From Microcaldota archaeon (GTDB lineage Archaea > Micrarchaeota > Micrarchaeia > Anstonellales > Anstonellaceae), in contig JAHFEN010000054.1 in the NCBI GenBank assembly GCA_023248455.1, forward strand, positions 430 through 5,936: 5,507 nucleotides of DNA. The letters run 5' to 3'. The notes beneath the pieces are model-generated. The model was not told the origin of the DNA and did not search any database. It was given only the letters and a program-made list of their open reading frames with translations. Shown here piece after piece: positions 1-4,527 of the stretch. Each line of letters starts with the position of its first letter. Within the stretch, counting starts at the first letter, position 1. Position numbers and translations under genes: made by a program.

Positions 1-102
1 CTCCATTTGCCTGAAAAACTTGGAGTTCGGTCTTACTCTGCTTGGGTTGCTCGCATTGAGCGGGCTCTCGCTTGGCCCGTGCTTTCTCAAAAGCAGGTAC
101 AT
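1..102 (-). CDS. Partial open frame at left edge, unknown product
   Basis: An ATG at 102-100 opens a frame of 34 codons that runs off the left edge without a stop. I do not recognise the product. The visible N-terminus starts MYLLLRKHG and continues rich in Ser, Pro, Asn and Arg. The main support is the start region: GGGGTGAG at 113-106 fits the archaeal Shine-Dalgarno core GGTGA and ends three bases before the ATG. It is also oriented like the upstream 68-residue membrane protein, and two TATA-like boxes lie upstream. The coding call is tentative because only 102 bases are visible. The same stretch contains clear hairpins (TGCTTT/AAAGCA around 86-71 and CGGGC/GCCCG around 79-61, sharing bases), so a structured RNA is the main alternative. 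Confidence 0.4.
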   Translation of the reverse strand, partial: MYLLLRKHGPSESPLNASNPSRVRPNSKFFRQME

Positions 103-160
103 CCCCTCACCCCGGGCGTCCGCTGCGCCCGTTTATACGACTACGATGGCAAAACTTATA
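103..160 (-). promoter_or_regulatory. Candidate promoter, leader hairpin and RBS for the left-edge gene
   Basis: On the minus strand TATAAG at 160-155 and TATAAAC at 137-131 are both TATA-box candidates; the first is preceded by a purine-rich stretch that could serve as a BRE. A start about 25 bases after the first box would give a leader of roughly 30 bases. That leader would contain the hairpin CGGGCG-(7)-CGCCCG at 131-113 next to the GGTGA ribosome-binding site at 111-107. Which box is used cannot be told from sequence. Confidence 0.35.
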
Positions 161-203
161 CGCCTTTTCCCACTTTTCTCACATCAGTTGACTGGCGTAC
201 ACA

Positions 204-410
204 TCAGGGCTTTTCCGCAGCCTTTGAGAACACCTTAAGGAAAAAGTCCAGGATGAAAATCATAAATGCTGCGGCTGCAAGGATTATCGAGAACACGCGC
301 ACTGTGTCATTGCTAACAAAAGCCAGGAACTCTTCAGGGTAATAAGTGCTCGCAGCATAAGCCATGGCTACAAAAAGAACTGCAAGCAAAAGAATATCCC
401 ACTTGTTCAT
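204..410 (-). CDS. Small two-helix membrane protein, 68 residues
   Basis: The protein has 68 residues and family unknown to me. Two hydrophobic segments, about residues 4-22 and 38-60, are separated by a short polar loop (YYPEEFLAFVSNDT), followed by a basic/charged tail ending AEKP, so an integral membrane protein is expected. The ATG at 410-408 is chosen because a TATA-like AATAAAAAG lies at 440-432, centred 26 bases upstream, which fits a leaderless archaeal transcript. A purine-rich GAGGAAGTGA is also present, but 10 bases from the ATG. It is divergent to the secreted Cys-rich gene, with 84 bases between start codons. In size, layout and Lys-Pro C-terminus it resembles the 63-residue protein at 1775-1966, though I see no convincing residue-by-residue match. 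Function cannot be inferred; a role at the cell envelope is suggested only by its neighbours. Confidence 0.7.
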   Translation of the reverse strand: MNKWDILLLAVLFVAMAYAASTYYPEEFLAFVSNDTVRVFSIILAAAAFMIFILDFFLKVFSKAAEKP

Positions 411-431
411 GCGCCTATATTCACTTCCTCT

Positions 432-472
432 CTTTTTATTCTTAATTCATAGCAGCATAGCAATCATTATAT
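432..472. promoter_or_regulatory. Divergent core promoters for two leaderless genes
   Basis: The gap between the divergent starts at 410 and 495 holds one TATA-like element for each direction. AATAAAAAG at 440-432 on the minus strand is centred 26 bases before the ATG of the membrane protein. TTATAT at 467-472 on the plus strand is centred about 25 bases before the ATG of the Cys-rich protein. In archaea transcription starts about 25 bases past the TATA centre, so both messages should begin at or next to their ATG. No Shine-Dalgarno sequence sits at usual spacing before the plus-strand ATG, which supports the leaderless reading. Confidence 0.55.
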
Positions 473-494
473 CCTTGCAAAACAGCAACATGCC

Positions 495-1004
495 ATGCGG
501 CTTGCAATCGTGTGCCTGGCAGCCCTTCTTGCGCTTATCCTATCCTCAGGGACGCCCCACGCGGCAGAGTGCTCGACGTCATACGGCTGCGGCTACAAGG
601 AAATCTGCCAGAACGGGGAGTGCATATACGATGCGCTTTCCTGCAAGTACGATTCGGAGTGCGGTGCATGGGAATACTGCAACACCGGGACTTACCAGTG
701 CGCCCGCTCGTCTGGCAGGTGCGTTACAGAATCTGACTGCTACGGCTACCAATATTGCGACGCAAACCATTACTGCGCTGACCGGCAGCCAGCAGGCATT
801 CCAGGCACTGCGCTCAACAACACGACAAACCGCAGCCTTTCGGATTTCGGCAGCACTAACCCCGCGCTCAACTCCTCAATACAGAAAATGAAAAAGTCCG
901 TCAACGCATCCATTGGAAATGCGGAGCAGCAGAGCAGGGGAAGCGTGGGTGGCTTTTTCGCATTCTTCTTTGAATTCCTGCGCAAGCTGATATTCGGCCA
1001 ATAA
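495..1004 (+). CDS. Secreted cysteine-rich repeat protein with N-glycosylation sequons
   Basis: This 169-residue protein begins with a Sec-type signal peptide: Arg2, a hydrophobic core at about 4-17, and a likely cleavage near PHA-A at 23/24. Cys7 lies inside the hydrophobic core and is not a lipobox. The mature part has 12 cysteines in three units of C-x5-C-x5-C-x4to6-C: Cys 26/32/38/43, 50/56/62/69 and 76/82/88/94. This resembles small disulfide-rich, EGF/Dickkopf-like repeats seen in archaeal and bacterial surface proteins; the family assignment is inference. Residues 100-148 are polar and carry five N-x-S/T sequons (Asn 108, 109, 112, 126, 137). The C-terminus (152-169) is Phe-rich and basic, possibly a membrane-interacting tail. 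The start follows a TATA box at leaderless distance. It converges on the broken pilin gene, with only 7 bases between stops, so it sits in a surface-protein neighbourhood. Binding partner or activity is unknown. Confidence 0.85.
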   Translation: MRLAIVCLAALLALILSSGTPHAAECSTSYGCGYKEICQNGECIYDALSCKYDSECGAWEYCNTGTYQCARSSGRCVTESDCYGYQYCDANHYCADRQPAGIPGTALNNTTNRSLSDFGSTNPALNSSIQKMKKSVNASIGNAEQQSRGSVGGFFAFFFEFLRKLIFGQ

Positions 1005-1005
1005 G

Positions 1006-1011
1006 AAAAAA
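1006..1011 (-). terminator. T6 tract after the pilin-like gene
   Basis: Six consecutive T on the minus strand begin directly after the TAA stop at 1014-1012. Archaeal RNA polymerase terminates at U-rich tracts without needing a hairpin, so this is a plausible terminator for the pilin-like transcript. Confidence 0.4.
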
Positions 1012-1738
1012 TTACCCTTCATACGGCTCTGTGCATCTGATGATCAGCGGTTTTGACCCGATTTGCTGTTTCGTTATGGACTGGCCTTCAATGTATTGGG
1101 CATATTCGGAACCGAAATTCTGAACTACGAATGTGCTGTAGGAAGAATCGCCAGGGTTGTTGCTGCAATGCTGATTTGCAGTGTCTATTCCCAGTATTTC
1201 ATCCTGCGTGCCCTGTCGCTTGCAAACTCGACATCCCTTGCTCCCTGCGGGCCGGGAAGGCCTTCGTAAAAATAATTCCAGCCAAAATACGCCGTTTCCC
1301 CAGGAGAGAGCCGGTAAATGCTGCTCATGTCTCTTAGGTACGAGTTGCCCCATATTTTGGATATGCTCTGCCCGTTTGCCAGCATTTTTGTTATTGTATA
1401 AGACCCATCATTCTTGACGCGGATATAAGGCACGGTTTCCTGGAAAAAGTCCTTCCCCCTGCGCCAGTCTCGGTCATCGCTATCGGTGTGGCGGACTGCC
1501 AATAAATCGCGCTTTCCGTCAGCTGGCTGTCGCTTGCTGTTCCTGGGAAGAATCCCAAAAGCGCAATGGAAACCAGAGCAACTATCACGACCACTGCCAG
1601 CAAAACCAGGTATTCCGTTGCCCCTTGTGCCTTTGCCCTGTCAAATTGCACGGAACTGTTTCGTCGTGCATGCTTTTTATTCGAATACTTGCTCCCTAGA
1701 ATCCCAAGCCCCCGATTCGCCTTGGGCTTCCGGGGCAA
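1012..1738 (-). pseudogene. Frameshifted class III signal peptide (pilin/archaellin-like) protein
   Basis: One protein is readable only by joining three frames. The first frame (1738 to about 1455) has a basic leader, then QGATEYLVLLAVV (Q38, E42, L46), the QXSXEXXXL-type class III signal peptide cut by EppA-type peptidases. This is followed by a hydrophobic helix, FFPG, and YWQSATPIAMTE, a pattern common in such archaeal pilins. The second frame (about 1458 to 1210) carries the beta-rich middle with LSPGETAYFG. The third frame (about 1215 to 1015) ends with two Cys and a GSKPLIIRC-type C-terminus typical of the family. Rejoined, it is about 242 residues. Both joins need one extra base: the first fits the G5 run (C5 at 1455-1459) or T5 run (1448-1444), the second a short G run such as 1213-1211. 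Start is uncertain: TTG 1738 follows an in-frame stop, GTG 1651 is an alternative, and neither has a ribosome-binding site. A decayed gene and assembly errors are both possible. Confidence 0.8.
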
Positions 1739-1774
1739 GTTTGGCGGGCTTTACGTCGCTAAGGATTCTGCTCT

Positions 1775-1966
1775 CTACGGCTTTTTGGCGGTTTCTGGCT
1801 TTTTTTTCTTTATAAAAATCATTCTGATTAATAGCGCTATTGCCCACATAGATGCAATGTAATTTTTAACGTCAAAAAAATTACCCGTAAACACACCATA
1901 TATCAGTATCACTAGGCTTAAACCGAATATTGCTTTTACCAATAGTTCGATTTGTGAACTGTCCAT
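1775..1966 (-). CDS. Small two-helix membrane protein, 63 residues
   Basis: A 63-residue protein of unknown family. Two hydrophobic segments, about residues 8-28 and 34-53, flank a short turn (TGNFFDVKNY). A strongly basic tail follows (KKKKP, ending TAKKP), predicting an inner, cytoplasmic C-terminus. The ATG at 1966-1964 is chosen over an in-frame start further upstream because GGTGGTGAG lies directly before it, a TATA box sits at 2007-2000, and the longer version would overlap the tRNA gene. It ends 36 bases before the first possible start of the pilin-like gene on the same strand, and no promoter is visible between them, so the two are probably cotranscribed. It shares size and layout with the 68-residue protein at 204-410; both flank surface genes. 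Confidence 0.7.
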   Translation of the reverse strand: MDSSQIELLVKAIFGLSLVILIYGVFTGNFFDVKNYIASMWAIALLIRMIFIKKKKPETAKKP

Positions 1967-2007
1967 CTCACCACCCACCGAGAAGATAACGGCAACAAGC
2001 TTTTTAT
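1967..2007 (-). promoter_or_regulatory. TATA box and Shine-Dalgarno for the 63-residue membrane protein gene
   Basis: ATAAAAAG at 2007-2000, preceded by an A-rich stretch, is a good archaeal TATA box. A start about 25 bases further would fall near 1980, giving a leader of about 13 bases. That leader ends in GGTGGTGAG at 1975-1967, which resembles the anti-16S complement GGAGGTGA but lies unusually tight against the ATG. Confidence 0.5.
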
Positions 2008-2076
2008 GGCTTTTGAGGATTGTAAAGTCTAATTCCCCAACAGGGCTTTTTACTTCACGTCGTAGAAATGGCAGAT

Positions 2077-2210
2077 AGCCCCCGATGGGAATTGAACCCA
2101 CCACCTATTGCTATCTTGCGCTTCCCGGAGGAAGCAGGGAAACCCACCTTCTGGAAACCAAAGGGGCTTTCCTCTACAAGGCAATCGCTCTACCGATGAG
2201 CTACAGGGGC
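2077..2210 (-). tRNA. tRNA-Thr (anticodon UGU), intron-containing
   Basis: The minus strand folds as a full cloverleaf once a 62-base intron is removed. The acceptor GCCCCTG (2210-2204) pairs with CGGGGGC (2084-2078), with one G-U pair. The D stem is GCTC/GAGC (2201-2198, 2190-2187) with GG in the loop. The anticodon stem is ATTGC (2185-2181)/GCAAT (2111-2107) and the loop CTTGTA plus A38 gives anticodon TGT at 2178-2176. The variable loop has five bases. The T stem is GTGGG/CCCAT with loop TTCAATT (2096-2090). Position 73 is T and CCA is not encoded, as usual in archaea. G1-C72, C2-G71, G35 and U36 agree with threonine identity, and UGU reads ACA and other ACN codons. The gene is divergent from L40e, with a long hairpin just upstream. 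Confidence 0.95.
2113..2174 (-). other. tRNA-Thr intron at canonical position 37/38
   Basis: The 62-base intron lies between A37 (2175) and A38 (2112). The splice region forms the central bulge-helix-bulge elements recognised by the archaeal tRNA splicing endonuclease: a 4-bp helix CTTG (2180-2177)/CAAG (2118-2115) with three-base bulges TAG (2176-2174) and ATA (2114-2112). Cutting after the second base of each bulge gives the 37/38 junction. The intron itself folds into two arms. One is a rod from GGAAA (2172-2168) pairing TTTCC (2142-2138), topped by a CCTTTGG/CCA(G)AAGG hairpin. The other is a perfect GCTTCC-TCCG-GGAAGC hairpin at 2135-2120. The lower helix of a strict hBHBh' motif is therefore replaced by a branched junction. 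Pairings were worked out by eye. Confidence 0.85.
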
Positions 2211-2264
2211 ACGGACCCCGACTCACAAGCCTACTCTTACCGAGGCGTGGGTTCGGGGAATGCC
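2208..2264. repeat. Long imperfect hairpin between tRNA-Thr and L40e
   Basis: On the plus strand CCCCGA (2216-2221), CTCAC (2222-2226) and GCCT (2229-2232) pair with AGGC (2243-2246), GTGGG (2247-2251) and TCGGGG (2253-2258). That makes 15 pairs including one G-U, with a 10-base loop and small bulges. GGCA (2208-2211) and TGCC (2261-2264) could add four pairs, reaching into the first bases of the tRNA gene. No T-tract follows directly, so it is not a typical terminator. It could fold in the tRNA precursor leader, act as a DNA element between two promoters, or be a small RNA. Confidence 0.6.
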
Positions 2265-2295
2265 TTTATTTGGCGTTTTCTTCTTTGTGCATAAG

Positions 2296-2304
2296 CATTT
2301 AAAC
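2296..2304. promoter_or_regulatory. TATA box upstream of L40e, self-complementary core
   Basis: CATTTAAAC, preceded by ATAAG, matches archaeal TATA-box style. A plus-strand start about 25 bases on (near 2325) would give L40e a leader of about 70 bases containing both hairpins at 2351-2394. The core TTTAAA (2298-2303) is its own reverse complement, so the same box could also drive minus-strand transcription toward the tRNA. A separate minus-strand candidate, AAATAAAG, is at 2271-2264. Confidence 0.55.
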
Positions 2305-2350
2305 TTTGGTCGGAACAAATCGGACCTACAAAGGTGCATTCCAACATCAG

Positions 2351-2394
2351 CATCGCCATGCTTGGCGATGTCTGAAAATTCCTGGGGAATTTTC
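2351..2394 (+). promoter_or_regulatory. Tandem perfect hairpins in the L40e leader
   Basis: Two perfect inverted repeats lie head to tail directly before the L40e start. CATCGCCA (2351-2358) pairs with TGGCGATG (2363-2370) around the loop TGCT. After three bases GAAAATTCC (2374-2382) pairs with GGAATTTTC (2386-2394) around TGG, and its last base touches the ATG at 2395. The only Shine-Dalgarno-like bases, GGGGA at 2384-2388, lie in the loop and stem of the second hairpin. In the message these would form two stacked stem-loops blocking the start, a layout compatible with translational control such as ribosomal-protein feedback. The structures are seen directly; regulation is inferred. Confidence 0.6.
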
Positions 2395-2547
2395 ATGGGC
2401 AAATTCGCAGAGGCTGACGCTGTCATTCAAAATATCGCTATCTGCCGCAAGTGCAAGGCCAGGAACAAGCGCGGCATTGCAAAATGCAGGAAGTGCGGCT
2501 CGATCTGGATGCGCCCCAAGAGAAAGGACATCCGCGTCAAGAAGTAA
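2395..2547 (+). CDS. rpl40e: Large-subunit ribosomal protein L40e
   Basis: This 50-residue protein is a zinc-ribbon component of the 60S/50S-type archaeal large ribosomal subunit. It has C17-x2-C20 and C31-x2-C34 as zinc ligands, a conserved CRKCG core and a strongly basic C-terminal tail (RPKRKDIRVKK). Length and order match archaeal L40e, which is normally about 50 residues; in eukaryotes the homologue is made as a ubiquitin fusion. The ATG at 2395 is chosen because the family starts with a short M-x-[KR]-F-x-x-A sequence, as here (MGKFAEADAV). An in-frame ATG at 2368 would add nine residues encoded by the hairpin and is less likely. It has its own TATA box near 2300 and is followed after 18 bases by a gene of unknown function, probably in one transcript. 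The start lies at the foot of two perfect hairpins, with no free ribosome-binding site. Confidence 0.93.
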   Translation: MGKFAEADAVIQNIAICRKCKARNKRGIAKCRKCGSIWMRPKRKDIRVKK

Positions 2548-2565
2548 TTCTCATTTGGTGCGGCC

Positions 2566-3018
2566 ATGGAAGACACCAGCGAAGTTTCCTTTTCTGCCCG
2601 CTACAAGGACTGGATGGTCATAAAGAAGATGAGCGTGGACGAGAAGACCACCCCGCAGGAAGTATCGGCAATACTCGCCTCAGTGGAAGCCACCCTCACC
2701 CACAAGAGCTACGAGTTCACAGGCATAAGCCAGCCGCAAATCGAGGCAATGGCTGAACGGCTCATCAAGGGCAAGCGCAAATCATTCGTTTCGCTTGCAG
2801 AGGCCCTCTCCCAGCTCAAGCCCACCGAGCTTAAAACCGAGCTTCTCGCAGCCTGCCCATCCCCAGCGCACCTCCCAATCGCTGAGAATTACCTCCTCAA
2901 GGTAATGCTCGACCAGATGGGCTTCCGCACCAATCTCGATGGCGAAACGCTTTCAGGCACATTTCCCGAAATAAAGGTGGCAAAGCCGCGCGGCAACTTC
3001 AGGAAAAAGAAAAAGTGA
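2566..3018 (+). CDS. Archaeal protein of unknown function, possibly DUF2666 family
   Basis: This 150-residue soluble protein has no signal peptide, membrane helix or recognisable catalytic motif. The N-terminal part (residues about 6-45) reads as a small strand/helix unit (FSARYKDWMVIKKMSVDE). A central helical region holds KGKRKSFVSLAEALSQLKP, a second helical region ELLAACP...LPIAENYLLKVML, and the C-terminus is very basic (FRKKKK). The pattern of a ‘YKDWMVIKKMSVDE’ opening followed by helices reminds me of the archaeal DUF2666 family, but I cannot confirm this and no function is known for that family. The ATG at 2566 is preceded by GGTG at 2557-2560 with five bases spacing. Being 18 bases behind L40e, it is probably co-expressed with ribosomal protein genes, and the basic tail would suit RNA or ribosome contact; that is inference. 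Confidence 0.8.
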   Translation: MEDTSEVSFSARYKDWMVIKKMSVDEKTTPQEVSAILASVEATLTHKSYEFTGISQPQIEAMAERLIKGKRKSFVSLAEALSQLKPTELKTELLAACPSPAHLPIAENYLLKVMLDQMGFRTNLDGETLSGTFPEIKVAKPRGNFRKKKK

Positions 3019-3050
3019 GCGCATTTCCCCCGAATTCCACCGAGGAAACC

Positions 3051-3159
3051 TTTATAAAATAAACCTCTAATATAAGTGGGCTTCGACTTGCAGACAGGCT
3101 TTTGTTTGCACACGCGTCAGGAGTATTGTTGCGAAGGGCTTCATGTTAATTAGGAGGTG
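3051..3159 (+). promoter_or_regulatory. Promoter, leader and ribosome-binding site of the aEF-1A gene
   Basis: TTTATAAA at 3051-3058, preceded by CGAGGAAACC as a BRE-like element, is the best TATA box in the window. A start near 3080 would give a leader of about 85 bases. A second weaker box, AATATAAG, lies at 3068-3075. The leader ends in AGGAGGTG at 3152-3159, an almost perfect complement to the archaeal 16S 3' end, six bases before the ATG at 3166. A short CTTCG (3081-3085)/CGAAG (3132-3136) pairing is possible but weak. Confidence 0.75.
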
Positions 3160-3165
3160 TGTATC

Positions 3166-4437
3166 ATGGCAGAAAAAGACCATTTGAACCTTATATTCAT
3201 AGGCCACGTCGACCACGGCAAATCCACTACTGTGGGGCGCATCCTTTACGAGACAGGCGCGCTAACTGAGCAGCAGCTGCGCAAGCTGAAGGAGGAGGCG
3301 GAAAAGGTCGGCAAGGCAACCTTCGAGTTCGCATTCACAATGGACACTCTCAAGGAGGAGCGCGAGAGGGGAGTGACAATCGACCTTTCGCACAAGGAGT
3401 TCCAGACCCCTAAATTCTACTTCACCATAATCGACGCGCCGGGGCATCGGGACTTCGTCAAGAACATGATCACCGGCGCCTCGCAGGCCGACGCGGCAGT
3501 CCTTGTCTGCTCAGGAAAGGAAGGTGTGCAGGCGCAGACAAAGGAGCACGCGTTCCTTGCGAAAGTGCTCGGGATTTCCCAGCTAATTGTTGCTGTGAAC
3601 AAGATGGATGCAGTCAACTACGACCACGTGAAATTCGACGAGACTAAGGTTGCGCTCCAGACGCTCCTTAAGAACATCGGCTACAAGGTGGAGAACATCC
3701 CCTTCGTGCCTATCTCTGGCTATCAGGGCACGAACATCAAGACCAAGTCCTCTGAGATGCCCTGGTACGCAGGCCCCACGCTTCTTGAATGCTTTGACAA
3801 GCTGACAGCGCCTGTCAAGCCAACGGACAAGCCCCTGAGGCTGCCCATACAGGACGTATTCACAATAACAGGCCATGGCACAGTGCCAGTGGGCCGTGTT
3901 GAAACTGGCATACTCAAGCTCAACGAGACCGTGGTATTCATGCCTTCGGGCGCAAAGGGAGAGGTAAAGCGCATTGAAATGCACCACCAGGAGCTGCAGC
4001 AGGCGGTTCCTGGCGACAACGTGGGCTTCAACGTGAAGAACGTCGACAAGAAGGACGTGAAGCGCGGCGAAGTGGTGGGACCTGTGAGCAGCCCGCCCAA
4101 AGTTGCGGCAGAATTCACCGCGCAGATAGTGGTGTTGGAGCATCCGACAGCAATAGGCAAGGGCTACACTCCTGTCTTCCACCTGCACACCGCGCAGATC
4201 GCATGCACGATAACCGAAATACTTGAGAAAAAGGACCCCAAAACAGGGCAGACCATGCAGAAGAACCCTGACTTCATCAAGTCCGGCGACGTGGCGGTCG
4301 TGAGGATAAAGCCGCTCAAGCCCGTGGTGGTGGAGAAGTTCTCCGAGTTCCCGCCGCTTGGCCGCTTTGCCATCCGCGACATGGGCCAGACAGTGGCCGC
4401 AGGCGTGGTGCTGGACGTCGTGCCCAAGGCTGCCTGA
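3166..4437 (+). CDS. tuf: Translation elongation factor 1-alpha (aEF-1A / EF-Tu)
   Basis: The GTPase that brings aminoacyl-tRNA to the ribosomal A site in the cytoplasm. At 423 residues it is full length for archaea. Domain 1 (about 1-220) has every nucleotide motif: G1 GHVDHGKS at 13-20, the switch RERGVTID at 66-73, DAPGH at 90-94, NKMD at 145-148 and the SG motif at 184-185. Domain 2 (about 222-315) has VFTITGHGTVPVGRVETG at 231-248. Domain 3 (about 316-423) includes the tRNA-contacting GRFAIRDMGQTVAAGV at 399-414. The ATG at 3166 is chosen over GTG at 3157 because the latter overlaps the Shine-Dalgarno sequence and the family begins M-[AS]-x-K-x-H-x-N. It precedes S10, the conserved archaeal order, but S7/S12/EF-2 are not upstream; the unknown gene at 2566-3018 is. 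A strong promoter and RBS fit a highly expressed gene. Confidence 0.98.
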   Translation: MAEKDHLNLIFIGHVDHGKSTTVGRILYETGALTEQQLRKLKEEAEKVGKATFEFAFTMDTLKEERERGVTIDLSHKEFQTPKFYFTIIDAPGHRDFVKNMITGASQADAAVLVCSGKEGVQAQTKEHAFLAKVLGISQLIVAVNKMDAVNYDHVKFDETKVALQTLLKNIGYKVENIPFVPISGYQGTNIKTKSSEMPWYAGPTLLECFDKLTAPVKPTDKPLRLPIQDVFTITGHGTVPVGRVETGILKLNETVVFMPSGAKGEVKRIEMHHQELQQAVPGDNVGFNVKNVDKKDVKRGEVVGPVSSPPKVAAEFTAQIVVLEHPTAIGKGYTPVFHLHTAQIACTITEILEKKDPKTGQTMQKNPDFIKSGDVAVVRIKPLKPVVVEKFSEFPPLGRFAIRDMGQTVAAGVVLDVVPKAA

Positions 4438-4438
4438 G

Positions 4439-4461
4439 TTTTTTTTGTTTGTGAATTTTTT
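4439..4461 (+). terminator. T-tract terminator after aEF-1A
   Basis: Eight T at 4439-4446, then TTT at 4448-4450 and six T at 4456-4461, follow the TGA stop after one base. Consecutive T-tracts are the usual archaeal intrinsic terminator. This suggests that at least part of the aEF-1A transcript ends before S10. The last tract runs into TTTTTATG (4457-4464), which could double as a weak TATA box for S10 with a start near 4486. Confidence 0.6.
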
Positions 4462-4515
4462 ATGATTTGAAAGTTGAAAATCCGGGTGTCCGTTCAAAAG
4501 GATCGGAACAAAAGA

Positions 4516-4527
4516 ATGGTTGATTGA
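4516..4527 (+). promoter_or_regulatory. Three-codon upstream reading frame abutting the S10 start
   Basis: ATG GTT GAT TGA is an in-frame minimal reading frame whose TGA stop is directly followed by the TTG start of S10. Because the stop blocks any ATG start for S10 in this frame, TTG at 4528 is the first possible start. The arrangement would suit terminate-and-restart translation, but chance cannot be excluded, and no strong ribosome-binding site is visible before either start (GGATCGG at 4500-4506 is the nearest purine-rich piece). Confidence 0.35.

Noticed and set aside
1..102. RNase P RNA or SRP RNA on the minus strand
   Set aside because: Some hairpins fit, but I could not find the conserved core motifs of either RNA; kept only as an alternative in the findings.
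7..342. Plus-strand open frames over 7-342 and 20-238, one with a hydrophobic start
   Set aside because: They overlap the 68-residue membrane protein on the other strand, have no ribosome-binding site or promoter, and their composition (many Arg, Pro, Ser) looks like antisense reading.
364..891. 175-residue plus-strand open frame overlapping the Cys-rich gene
   Set aside because: Another frame of the Cys-rich gene with low-complexity Ala/Thr/Arg content; the frame with signal peptide and regular cysteines is clearly the real one.
1444..1459. Programmed ribosomal frameshifting in the pilin-like gene
   Set aside because: No slippery heptamer with a following structure is evident, and two separate shifts would be required; indels explain it more simply.
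1967..2104. Upstream extension of the 63-residue membrane protein to 109 residues
   Set aside because: It would overlap the T arm of tRNA-Thr and its own TATA box, and the internal ATG has the ribosome-binding site.
2211..2264. A second tRNA next to tRNA-Thr (a TGGGTTCGGGG piece looks like a T loop)
   Set aside because: The supposed T stem does not pair and no acceptor, D or anticodon arms can be built; it is part of one long hairpin.
2260..2394. 45-residue N-terminal extension of L40e, or start at ATG 2368
   Set aside because: L40e proteins are about 50 residues and start like MGKFAEA; the extension reads through the promoter and both hairpins.
3583..4497. 304-residue minus-strand open frame
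   Set aside because: Antisense to aEF-1A, rich in His, Leu and Arg, a common by-product of biased codon use in a highly expressed gene.
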